This document shows positions 1 to 5,184 of a DNA stretch of 5,184 nt, piece after piece. A program made the position numbers and the translations under genes. The notes under the pieces were generated by a model. The model saw only the letters and a list, made by a program, of their open reading frames with translations, was not told the origin of the DNA and made no database searches. The DNA is from an uncultured Clostridia bacterium. Lineage in GTDB: Bacteria; Bacillota_I; Bacilli_A; RFN20; CAG-288. Every line of letters begins with the position of its first letter. Position 1 is the first letter of the stretch. The stretch spans positions 1 through 5,184 of the forward strand of contig OMRU01000068.1 of the NCBI GenBank assembly GCA_900313465.1. Direction: 5' to 3'.

Positions 1-2
1 GA

Positions 3-78
3 TGGTGGATCCTAAGGGACTCGAACCCTTGGCCCACTGATTAAGAGTCAGTTGCTCTACCAACTGAGCTAAGGATCC
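3..78 (-). tRNA. tRNA-Lys (anticodon CUU)
   Basis: Read on the minus strand, this 76-nt stretch folds into a complete cloverleaf. The 7-bp acceptor stem is GGATCCT with AGGATCC, the D stem is GCTC/GAGC around AGTTGGTA, the anticodon stem is ACTGA/TCAGT around the loop CTCTTAA, and the T stem is AAGGG/CCCTT around TTCGAGT. The anticodon is CTT (window positions 45-43), which reads the lysine codon AAG. The discriminator base is A and the 3' CCA is encoded in the gene (5-3), as in many Bacillota tRNAs. It has its own promoter just upstream (102-130), so it does not depend on readthrough from the ATPase gene. Only two bases remain after the CCA, so whether it starts a tRNA cluster and where it terminates cannot be seen. 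Confidence 0.96.
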
Positions 79-101
79 ATGCAACAAAATCGTGCTTGTA
101 A

Positions 102-130
102 ATTATATTACGAGCATAAAATTATTGCAA
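102..130 (-). promoter_or_regulatory. Promoter of tRNA-Lys
   Basis: On the minus strand there is a -35 element TTGCAA (130-125), a 17-bp spacer and a perfect -10 element TATAAT (107-102). Transcription would begin near position 95, leaving a leader of about 17 nt before the tRNA 5' end at 78. The spacing and match are those of a strong housekeeping sigma promoter, as expected for a tRNA gene. Confidence 0.8.
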
Positions 131-172
131 GAGTTATTTCAAAATTATTTTAATTTTTTTGAGATAACTCTT
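129..172. terminator. Hairpin at the end of the ATPase gene, possible terminator
   Basis: Arms at 129-144 and 157-172 form a 16-bp stem with one imperfect pair and a 12-nt loop that contains the ATPase stop codon. Read on the plus strand the imperfect pair is a U-G wobble and the stem runs into TTTTT (171-175), which is the form of an intrinsic terminator. Read on the minus strand it has an A-rich lead and only a weak T tail. It may therefore stop antisense transcripts better than it stops the ATPase message. One arm touches the -35 box of the tRNA promoter. The stem is AT-rich, so the assignment is tentative. Confidence 0.35.
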
Positions 173-3107
173 TTTGACCCTGAACTTCTGGTTTTTCTAG
201 TCTCATCTTATGGGCAAAAGTACTCGTTTCCGTAAAGCGGACCAACATGCCAAGAAGACCGGATATACCAGTGAGATAGATAATCAAGAGCAACCACATC
301 GGTTTGGTAAGACTTTGGAAGTCAATACCGACAATCTGATGACAGAATGAATGATATTCAGGAGAGGATGGTGGGATGACACCAAAGCCGAAAATCATGA
401 CACAGGCTAAGAAGACGGTGATACCAAAACCGATGCAACGATAACGGTTCTGTCGATTGGATAATGGGAAAAGTGGAGAGCAGCAGTTATATGCCATGCC
501 TAAGCCGACAAATGTCATACTTAAGGAATTCAGTGTTCTGAAGGCTAATTCATCCTGAGCGGTCAATTGACCCGCTTCGTTGAGTGTGAATTCCAAGAAG
601 TTACCTGGAATAGCATAGAAGATATAATTCAGACCAACAGCGATAATCAGACATAAACCTGCCGGAACGGCACGAATGAAGGTGTTGGAGAGGAAGTGAC
701 CTTTGATCGGTGCATCGTTTTGCTGAACCGCTAAGAAGACGGAAACAAAGCCGATACAGATCATTTCCGTAATCAGTAAGTTATTTGGATCAAATGGATA
801 CTTGATACCATTGCCACCATTGAGATAAGTTAACAAAACAATGATGGTGAAGACGATGGTGAAGATGGTCTTCATCAGATAGAGAGCGGAAGAACGTTGC
901 ACGTTGTTGACGACTCTTCTTCCTTCTCTGACAGCGGAAGGCATAGAGGCAAAGTTGGAATCCATCAAGACCAAGTTGGCAGTGTTTCTGGCTGCGCTAG
1001 AACCATTTGCCATTGCGACAGAACAATCTGCTTTCTTCATAGCCAACAAGTCGTTGACACCATCACCGGTCATACCTACGACCTTGCCTTGACGTTTCAA
1101 TTCTGCAATGATGATGGCTTTTTGTTCTGGAGAGACACGTCCAAAGACGGTATAGATGTTAACGATTTCTTTGACCTGGCTTTCATTCAAACCTTCTAAG
1201 GAAACACATTTATCACCATCGGGGACACCGCATTTTAAGGCGATTTCGCTAGCGGTAAGCGGATTATCACCAGAGATGATCTTGATCGCGACACCATTTT
1301 CCACAAACCACTTGATGGTATCAGGGGCTTCATTACGGACGTGGTCTTCTAAAGTGAAGGCGGCGATTGGTTTAAAGCGATCTTTGATTTCACCATTCAT
1401 GATGGAGTTATCGCTGTGGCAAAGCATGACGACACGATATCCGGCTGTTTGCTTCTTGGCGATATAATCGCTGATGGTTTTGTCTTTGCCTTTGTAGATG
1501 TATTCTGGAGCGCCGAGAATGAAGGTGCCCATGTTATGGAATTCAACGGCTGAATATTTTCTAGCACTGGAGAATGGAATGGTGTTGACGACACGATATT
1601 CCTTTCTCAGTGGGAATTTCTGCGATAAGGCGATGGAAGTCTGGTTGGATTCAGGGAAGGATGAGAGATAGGAACCGACTAATTTATCCATCTCATAACT
1701 GTTATCGACCATAAGGATTTCATCAACTCTCATGGTGCCATCGGTCAAAGTGCCAGTCTTATCTAAGCAAAGCACATTGACACGAGCTAACATTTCTACG
1801 GAATATAAGTCCTGGACCAGAGCGTTTTGCTTGGATAAGGACAAGATAGATGTTGCTAAGGATACAGAGGTAAGCAGGTACATACCAGAAGGAATCATAC
1901 CAACCATACTGGCGGCCATCGCTTTGACTGTATCACCGGCAATCAGGAAGAGATCCTTGCCGTCGGAATAGTTTGCTAACCATTGCGTCCAGAAGGTTAA
2001 GGCACCTAAAGGAAGAACGATGAAACCGATGATCTTAATCACAGCGTTAAGAGAACGGACCAATTCAGATTTTGGTTTGGTCAATTCCTTAGCCTTAGCT
2101 TGGATGCCGGAGATGTAATTGTAATCGCCGACTAAGTCAGCCTGAACGATACCAGAACCGGAGACGATGAAGGAACCGGCATAGATCTTATCGCCTGGCT
2201 TCTTGGAAATCGGCAAGGATTCACCAGTCAACAGGGATTCATTGACTTCGATCTTGCCATCTTTGAGGATGGAGTCAGTTGGAATCTGATCACCCATCTT
2301 GAGAATATAGATATCATCTAAGACGATGTCTTCGGTCTGAAGGACTGTCTTATTTCCTCCACGGATGACCTCAAAAGAACTTGAGGTGACGAGCTTCAGT
2401 TTATCGATGGTATATTTCGCTTTAATTTCCTGGAAGATACCGATAGCGGTATTGATGATGGCGATAACAAGGAAGGTAAGCTGCATGTATTGCTGGAAGA
2501 TGATCAGCAATAGTGCAATACCAAACAAGAGCAAATTAAAGAACGTGACGACATTTTCATAAATGATACGACCGACACTCTTGGAGGTAGCTAATCTGGA
2601 GGTGTTGGTCAGATTGTTTTCTTTGCGCTGGTTGATTTGTTCTTCTGTTAAACCCTGATCGATGGTTGGTTGGAATCTTGGGGTATCAAGAGGTAACTGT
2701 CTTCTGTTGAAGGTGGATTTATTGTTGGAGCGCTGATCGTCATCGGTTTCTTTTTTGGCTTTTTCTTTGTCGCGGAATTTTGGCTTTTCCTTCTGCTTTG
2801 GCTTTTCTTTTTCCTCATTACTGGAAACAGGGGCATCTTCTGATGCCTTTTCTGTCTCAGCATTTTGTGTCTTTTCGGCTTTTTCAGCCTTGTCGATTTT
2901 TCCAGTCTTAGGTGTTTTTTCGACCTTTTCGATTTTCTCTTCTTTCTTGGTCTTTTCCGTTGGCTGAACAGGGGAATCTATTTCCTTTTTCTCGACAGTT
3001 TCAGACTCATTTGCTTTTTCGACTTTTTTCTTTTTGCTTTTTTGCATGTCTTCACTTCCCTCTATTTTGTGGGTGAAGAACTTGTTTTTGATATCTTTTA
3101 AACCCAT
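150..3107 (-). CDS. P-type cation-transporting ATPase, CtpE-like, with charged N-terminal extension
   Basis: This 985-residue membrane pump uses ATP through an aspartyl-phosphate intermediate to move a cation across the cytoplasmic membrane. Hallmarks visible are the actuator motif LTGES (293-297), the phosphorylation motif DKTGTLT (449-455, phosphorylated Asp449), nucleotide-domain motifs KYSA (517-520) and LGAPE (531-535), SGDNP (612-616) and the hinge motif TGDGVND (680-686). About ten membrane segments lie near 187-204, 209-226, 353-372, 385-421, 740-760, 776-793, 812-832, 861-875, 889-911 and 936-957. There is no N-terminal CxxC metal-binding domain, and the M4 motif is IPSG (405-408), not the CPC/CPH of heavy-metal pumps or the PEGLP of SERCA-type calcium pumps. 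The LGAPE motif and overall layout recall the CtpE group, where calcium uptake has been reported in mycobacteria; the ion here is not established. The recognisable core starts near residue 152. Residues about 20-125 are a low-complexity Lys/Glu-rich tail. The first ATG has no clear ribosome binding site; Met21 (codon at 3047) has one, giving a possible 965-residue protein. Confidence 0.93.
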   Translation of the reverse strand: MGLKDIKNKFFTHKIEGSEDMQKSKKKKVEKANESETVEKKEIDSPVQPTEKTKKEEKIEKVEKTPKTGKIDKAEKAEKTQNAETEKASEDAPVSSNEEKEKPKQKEKPKFRDKEKAKKETDDDQRSNNKSTFNRRQLPLDTPRFQPTIDQGLTEEQINQRKENNLTNTSRLATSKSVGRIIYENVVTFFNLLLFGIALLLIIFQQYMQLTFLVIAIINTAIGIFQEIKAKYTIDKLKLVTSSSFEVIRGGNKTVLQTEDIVLDDIYILKMGDQIPTDSILKDGKIEVNESLLTGESLPISKKPGDKIYAGSFIVSGSGIVQADLVGDYNYISGIQAKAKELTKPKSELVRSLNAVIKIIGFIVLPLGALTFWTQWLANYSDGKDLFLIAGDTVKAMAASMVGMIPSGMYLLTSVSLATSILSLSKQNALVQDLYSVEMLARVNVLCLDKTGTLTDGTMRVDEILMVDNSYEMDKLVGSYLSSFPESNQTSIALSQKFPLRKEYRVVNTIPFSSARKYSAVEFHNMGTFILGAPEYIYKGKDKTISDYIAKKQTAGYRVVMLCHSDNSIMNGEIKDRFKPIAAFTLEDHVRNEAPDTIKWFVENGVAIKIISGDNPLTASEIALKCGVPDGDKCVSLEGLNESQVKEIVNIYTVFGRVSPEQKAIIIAELKRQGKVVGMTGDGVNDLLAMKKADCSVAMANGSSAARNTANLVLMDSNFASMPSAVREGRRVVNNVQRSSALYLMKTIFTIVFTIIVLLTYLNGGNGIKYPFDPNNLLITEMICIGFVSVFLAVQQNDAPIKGHFLSNTFIRAVPAGLCLIIAVGLNYIFYAIPGNFLEFTLNEAGQLTAQDELAFRTLNSLSMTFVGLGMAYNCCSPLFPLSNRQNRYRCIGFGITVFLACVMIFGFGVIPPSSPEYHSFCHQIVGIDFQSLTKPMWLLLIIYLTGISGLLGMLVRFTETSTFAHKMRLEKPEVQGQKELSQKN
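3045..3063 (-). promoter_or_regulatory. Ribosome binding site and alternative start (Met21) of the ATPase
   Basis: On the minus strand AGAGGGAAG (3063-3055) precedes an ATG at 3047-3045, with about 10 nt between GAGGG and the start codon. The upstream ATG at 3107 has only AT-rich palindrome sequence in front of it. If the promoter at 3123-3151 is real, the message would begin near 3116, leaving about 9 nt before the first ATG, which also favours translation from Met21. The purines could equally be ordinary codons for Glu-Gly-Ser. Confidence 0.45.
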
Positions 3108-3111
3108 GGTG

Positions 3112-3132
3112 TTAATATTGTAACAATATTAA
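3112..3132. promoter_or_regulatory. Perfect 21-nt palindrome, candidate operator
   Basis: Ten-base arms TTAATATTGT and ACAATATTAA are exact reverse complements around a single central A (3122). The palindrome sits 4 nt upstream of the first ATPase ATG and covers the proposed -10 box (3123-3128). The size, symmetry and position are those of a dimeric repressor site. I cannot assign it to a known regulator: it is not a clean match to the Fur, PerR, CopY, AdcR or MntR boxes I know. As RNA it would be a weak AU hairpin without a U tail, so a terminator for tdk is less likely. Confidence 0.55.
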
Positions 3133-3151
3133 GGAGTGGATTTGTAGTCAA
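3123..3151 (-). promoter_or_regulatory. Candidate promoter of the ATPase gene
   Basis: On the minus strand TTGACT (3151-3146) resembles a -35 box with five of six consensus bases. After exactly 17 bp comes TATTGT (3128-3123), four of six for a -10 box. It lies in the 53-bp gap between the tdk stop and the ATPase start. The weak -10 inside a palindrome suits a regulated promoter. Readthrough from tdk remains possible, because no tdk terminator is visible. Confidence 0.45.
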
Positions 3152-3160
3152 AAATTGAAA

Positions 3161-3751
3161 TTAATCGAGTTTTGGTTTGCCGGGAACAATATGATGTTTT
3201 CGACAACGGGCTTCATAGGATTCCTTGGCGCCAACCTGAATGATTGGATCATCATATTTGGCGGGTTGACCATCAACCAAGCGCTGCGTTCTAGTTGCGG
3301 CACAACCGCAGACGGTACAGGCGGCGGTCAATTTCGTGACAAATTCAGCTCTCGCCAAAAGAACAGGCATTGGACCAAAAGGTTCGCCTCTGAAGTCAGT
3401 ATCCAATCCAGCGACAATGACACGGATGCCAGAGTCAGCAAACTTTTCTACTAACTGGATGATAGGGTCACCAAAAAACTGAACTTCGTCGATGGCGACA
3501 ACCTGAACATCAGGAGTGACAAGCTCGTCGATCTCCTTGGTGTTTCTTACGGCATATGCCTGATATTTTTCACCATCGTGGGAAGCGATGGCGGTCTTAT
3601 CATAACGGTTATCAATCGCTGGTTTGAAGGCGACGATTTTTTGATGAGCGTAGGTAAGGGTCTTGACGCGACGGATGAGTTCTTCACTCTTACCGGCAAA
3701 CATCGGACCACAGATGACTTCCAACCATCCCTTTTGCAATTCTTGATACAT
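3161..3751 (-). CDS. tdk: Thymidine kinase, type II (TK1-like)
   Basis: This 196-residue cytosolic enzyme phosphorylates thymidine to dTMP with ATP in the pyrimidine salvage pathway. The length is normal for bacterial type II thymidine kinases. The P-loop GPMFAGKS spans residues 15-22 (Lys21, Ser22). DEVQFF (88-93) carries the catalytic Glu89. The segment [11 protein letters not shown] (115-125) matches the conserved block before the lasso. Zinc ligands are Cys145 and Cys148 (CTVC) and Cys183 with probably His186 (RCRKH); ESYEARC (177-183) is the conserved thymidine-site region. The start ATG at 3751 has AAGAGG about 9 nt upstream and follows an extended -10 promoter. The gene is noticeably richer in G+C (about 50% in the stretch I counted) than the toxin-antitoxin patch. 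The ATPase gene follows 53 bp downstream. Confidence 0.97.
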   Translation of the reverse strand: MYQELQKGWLEVICGPMFAGKSEELIRRVKTLTYAHQKIVAFKPAIDNRYDKTAIASHDGEKYQAYAVRNTKEIDELVTPDVQVVAIDEVQFFGDPIIQLVEKFADSGIRVIVAGLDTDFRGEPFGPMPVLLARAEFVTKLTAACTVCGCAATRTQRLVDGQPAKYDDPIIQVGAKESYEARCRKHHIVPGKPKLD

Positions 3752-3788
3752 AATGGATAACCTCTTTCTTTCGTAATCAGCAAAAGAG

Positions 3789-3797
3789 ATTATAGCA
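3789..3797 (-). promoter_or_regulatory. Extended -10 promoter of tdk
   Basis: On the minus strand TGC followed directly by TATAAT (3797-3789) is a consensus extended -10 element. The best sequence 16-17 bp further upstream is a poor -35, as is usual for extended -10 promoters. Transcription would begin near 3782, about 30 nt before the tdk start. The rest of the 161-bp gap 3752-3912 shows no ORF, RNA structure or convincing terminator for the hydrolase gene. Confidence 0.65.
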
Positions 3798-3912
3798 AAG
3801 AAAAAAATTCATTCTAGAAGAAGTAAGCAACTTTGAATGATCCTTTGTATGTGTACTGAAAAGTATTACGTTAGATAAGGTGAAAATCCAAATTGAATGC
3901 CGTAAATACAAA

Positions 3913-4461
3913 TTATTTCTTTTGGAAGAAGTCTTGGATGGTTGTTATGATGGCCTCAAGAATTTTTAAAGAGTGAAGTTCATCTTCTTTATCTTCTAAT
4001 GAATGAGCCTGTATGGGAAGAATATGAGCGTGAGGAAAACTGGCAAGCTTAAGAGAAGTATCTTCCATATAGGAGTCTTTCTCTGCGGCGAAAATCAAGT
4101 CTTCCTTGTTGATATAAGGAAGAGTCTTATCTACAGGTGTGAAGAACACCTGAGTCAGATTAGGAATATTCTTTTCGCTAGCATATTGTCCAGCGATAAT
4201 GGTACCCAAGGATTTAGATAAGAAGATGACTTTCTCGTATTTTGAGAAATCAATCTGATTGAGAATCAGTTTGCTTTCCTTATATGCGAGAAGAAAATTC
4301 TCTTTTAAAGGGAGCATGTCTTGCTTCTCACGATGAGCATCATAGTGAAGAAATACCATCTGATAACCAAGACGAGAAAAATAACAACTGGGATAATAAA
4401 GCAAGGAACGATCACAAGAATATCTGCGACCGGGAAAGACGACACATAGTTTGTTGCTCAT
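3913..4461 (-). CDS. Small alpha/beta hydrolase family protein, substrate unknown
   Basis: This 182-residue protein has the signs of a compact alpha/beta hydrolase and no signal peptide or membrane segment, so it is probably cytosolic. An N-terminal strand and turn (LCVVFPGRRYSCD, 5-17) leads to the oxyanion region. The nucleophile elbow is VIFLSKSLGT (78-87) with Ser84 in S-x-S-x-G form. A putative acid Asp129 follows a strand (IFAAEKD, 123-129), and His153 sits in QAHSLE (151-156), in the right order and spacing for a Ser-Asp-His triad. The pattern fits a group of short hydrolases common in Bacillota; no substrate is known to me. The start is ATG 4461. Its Shine-Dalgarno AAAGGAG (4481-4475) is 13 nt away, slightly far, and lies inside a 26-bp repeat that also occurs beyond the toxin-antitoxin module. 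It is separated from tdk by 161 bp, so an operon with tdk is not implied. Confidence 0.85.
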   Translation of the reverse strand: MSNKLCVVFPGRRYSCDRSLLYYPSCYFSRLGYQMVFLHYDAHREKQDMLPLKENFLLAYKESKLILNQIDFSKYEKVIFLSKSLGTIIAGQYASEKNIPNLTQVFFTPVDKTLPYINKEDLIFAAEKDSYMEDTSLKLASFPHAHILPIQAHSLEDKEDELHSLKILEAIITTIQDFFQKK

Positions 4462-4473
4462 AAGGATAGGTGA

Positions 4474-4499
4474 ACTCCTTTCTCATAAAGAGGCTGGAT
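4474..4499. repeat. 26-bp direct repeat, copy A (hydrolase leader)
   Basis: This 26-base block, beginning ACTCCTTTCTC and ending GAGGCTGGAT on the plus strand, is identical to 5077-5102 in the same orientation; the flanks differ immediately on both sides. On the minus strand it supplies the hydrolase Shine-Dalgarno AAAGGAG. The two copies bracket the toxin-antitoxin module, with 577 bp between them and a 603-bp repeat unit. Confidence 0.9.
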
Positions 4500-4518
4500 A
4501 AAAATATGGTTGAGGTTA

Positions 4519-4691
4519 TTACAAACGATGACTTGGTAAAATATATCTTAATTTCGGATTAATTGGTCTTGAACTGATAATATCAATCATTTGTTTTGGC
4601 GTTACAATATAGTTTCTTATCGGATAATGTTTGATATTTCCGGTGATTAGAAATGCCTCCATTGTATGTTAATCACAGCATAATATTTCAT
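4519..4691 (-). pseudogene. PIN-family toxin gene remnant, internally deleted and out of frame
   Basis: On the minus strand an ATG at 4691 overlaps the antitoxin stop by 4 nt (ATGA) and encodes MKYYAVI, the usual opening of Bacillota PIN-family toxins (which continue as DTNV). After that the frame reads NIQWRHF and stops at 4647. A second frame, open from ATG 4662 to a TAA at 4519 (47 residues), reads MEAFLITGNIKHYP then IVTPKQMIDII, the typical C-terminal block of the same family (TGN-KHFP and IVTP motifs). The middle of the domain, some 80-90 residues judged from a usual length near 135-140, is absent, including the first catalytic Asp and the other acidic residues, and the join is out of frame. 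Intact members are Mg-dependent ribonucleases neutralised by the cognate antitoxin. This copy should have no toxin activity. Family recognition is from motif memory, not from a search. Confidence 0.82.
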
Positions 4692-4978
4692 CTTCTGTTT
4701 TTTCTCTCTTTTCTTGCTGCTTTTATCTCTTCATTAATTTCATCTAAACTCATTTCAGAGTTTCCATTGCTTTCAGACGTTGTTCTCATCTTATCAACTG
4801 ATAAAATTGCGCTTAACGTCAAGGAATCTACTTTAGTATCAAAAGGGATGCCTCCTTCTAAAATGCTTTTCTTTAAAAACATTCTTACAGCAGTAGATAA
4901 ATCAATTCCTAATTCATTATAGATTGCATTAGCCTGGTTCTTCAGCTCTTCGTCAACTCTTATTTGCAATAATGCCAT
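4688..4978 (-). CDS. RelB/DinJ-family antitoxin
   Basis: This 96-residue protein has an N-terminal ribbon-helix-helix DNA-binding region: strand LLQIRVDEEL (3-12), helix KNQANAIYNELG (13-24), helix LSTAVRMFLKKSILEG (27-42), then the family motif GGIPF (42-46). The C-terminal tail SLDEINEEIKAARKERK (77-93) is a charged helix of the kind that binds and blocks the toxin. Such antitoxins neutralise the partner and repress their own promoter. The start ATG at 4978 has a near-perfect AAGGAGG (4991-4985) 6 nt upstream and a strong promoter before that. The stop overlaps the start of the broken PIN toxin gene, so this was a two-gene operon. The region is AT-rich (down to about 23% GC in part) compared with tdk and the ATPase gene, consistent with acquisition by transfer. 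The antitoxin itself shows no damage. Confidence 0.9.
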   Translation of the reverse strand: MALLQIRVDEELKNQANAIYNELGIDLSTAVRMFLKKSILEGGIPFDTKVDSLTLSAILSVDKMRTTSESNGNSEMSLDEINEEIKAARKERKNRR

Positions 4979-5002
4979 ATTATTCCTCCTTATCTTTCAA
5001 TA

Positions 5003-5031
5003 ATTATATTCTATAGTCACGACAATGTAAA
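5003..5031 (-). promoter_or_regulatory. Promoter of the antitoxin-toxin operon
   Basis: On the minus strand TTTACA (5031-5026) and a perfect TATAAT (5008-5003) are separated by 17 bp. Transcription would begin near 4996, just before the AAGGAGG ribosome binding site at 4991-4985, leaving a leader of about 18 nt. Confidence 0.82.
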
Positions 5032-5037
5032 GACAAT
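5021..5037. promoter_or_regulatory. Candidate antitoxin-binding direct repeats over the -35 box
   Basis: The hexamer ATTGTC occurs twice on the minus strand (5037-5032 and 5026-5021), 11 bp apart, so both face the same side of the helix and they flank the -35 element. Ribbon-helix-helix antitoxins bind short repeated sites in their own promoters. A loose inverted pair AATGT/ACATT is also present here. Short AT-rich hexamers recur by chance, so this is a suggestion only. Confidence 0.3.
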
Positions 5038-5076
5038 CACATTACAAAAAGTATGTATAAAGCTATTTGCTTTTCT

Positions 5077-5102
5077 ACTCCTTTCTCATAAAGAGGCTGG
5101 AT
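5077..5102. repeat. 26-bp direct repeat, copy B (outer edge of toxin-antitoxin module)
   Basis: This is identical to 4474-4499 in the same orientation. On the minus strand it again contains AAAGGAG, but no start codon follows at a usable distance, so this copy of the ribosome binding site appears to serve no gene. It is what would be expected if the module had been placed within the leader of the hydrolase gene and part of that leader duplicated. Confidence 0.9.
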
Positions 5103-5134
5103 GGAGATGATGAAAATTTTATTGTTATAAAAGA

Positions 5135-5143
5135 ATTATGACA
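5135..5143 (-). promoter_or_regulatory. Possible extended -10 promoter, perhaps the ancestral hydrolase promoter
   Basis: On the minus strand TGT followed by CATAAT (5143-5135) resembles an extended -10 box; no good -35 is seen 17 bp upstream. Transcription would begin near 5128 and run through repeat copy B. If the toxin-antitoxin segment were removed, this would give the hydrolase gene a leader of about 60 nt. The rest of 5103-5184 is AT-rich and shows no ORF or RNA gene. Confidence 0.3.
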
Positions 5144-5184
5144 CATTTTCCTATCTTGAGGAATGCATTTTTAAAGTTTTCTAA

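Noticed and set aside
897..1199. Plus-strand ORFs inside the ATPase gene
   Set aside because: They are antisense shadows of the conserved hinge region of the ATPase (TGDGVND) with no family features.
2755..3101. Plus-strand ORFs rich in Phe, Ser and Leu, resembling membrane proteins
   Set aside because: They are the complement of the Lys/Glu-rich codons (AAA, GAA, AAG) of the ATPase tail, which read as Phe/Ser/Leu on the other strand; there is no ribosome binding site.
3112..3132. Palindrome as an intrinsic terminator of tdk
   Set aside because: The stem is almost entirely A-U and is not followed by a T run on the minus strand; a promoter-overlapping operator explains its position better.
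3798..3912. Possible riboswitch or small RNA between the hydrolase gene and tdk
   Set aside because: I found only short weak inverted matches and no recognisable riboswitch core, T-box or terminator; the tdk promoter lies downstream of most of this stretch, so it would not be in the tdk leader.
4653..4922. Plus-strand ORF of 89 codons opposite the antitoxin gene
   Set aside because: It is antisense to a convincing RelB/DinJ gene with its own promoter and ribosome binding site, and its product is a low-complexity hydrophobic sequence without a recognisable family.
4474..5102. The two 26-bp repeats as a CRISPR array or insertion-sequence ends
   Set aside because: There are only two copies, in direct orientation and 603 bp apart, with no terminal inverted repeats, no transposase and no spacer-sized periodicity.

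Overview
The window looks like chromosomal DNA from a low-to-mid GC Gram-positive bacterium (Bacillota; an Erysipelotrichia-like or Lactobacillales-like gut organism would fit, but this is inference). The grounds are strong Shine-Dalgarno sequences, TTGNNN/TATAAT promoters with 17-bp spacers, a tRNA with an encoded CCA end, and the protein families present. Every gene I can support lies on the minus strand, so transcription runs from high to low coordinates.

In transcription order: (1) 5184-4462 is an AT-rich accessory patch. It holds a RelB/DinJ-type antitoxin gene (4978-4688) with a good promoter and ribosome binding site, and immediately after it, overlapping by 4 nt, the remnant of a PIN-domain toxin gene (4691-4519). 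The toxin has kept its first residues and its C-terminus but lost most of the domain and its reading frame. The module is bracketed by two exact 26-bp direct repeats (5077-5102 and 4474-4499). (2) 4461-3913 encodes a small alpha/beta hydrolase whose ribosome binding site lies inside the inner repeat copy. (3) 3751-3161 encodes thymidine kinase (tdk), with its own extended -10 promoter in the 161-bp gap before it. (4) 3107-150 encodes a large P-type cation ATPase of the CtpE-like group with a lysine/glutamate-rich N-terminal extension. The 53-bp gap before it contains a promoter-like pair overlapped by a perfect 21-nt palindrome, a candidate operator. (5) 78-3 is tRNA-Lys(CUU) behind its own near-consensus promoter.

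The genes do not form an obvious pathway: tdk is nucleotide salvage, the ATPase is ion transport, the hydrolase is of unknown substrate, and the tRNA is housekeeping. They look like independently promoted neighbours. The most notable part is the toxin-antitoxin patch: an apparently intact antitoxin with a toxin inactivated by internal deletion, sitting as a discrete segment between direct repeats in the leader of the hydrolase gene. The second most notable is the palindrome at the ATPase promoter. I found no CRISPR array, insertion sequence, phage gene or clear novel multi-gene system.
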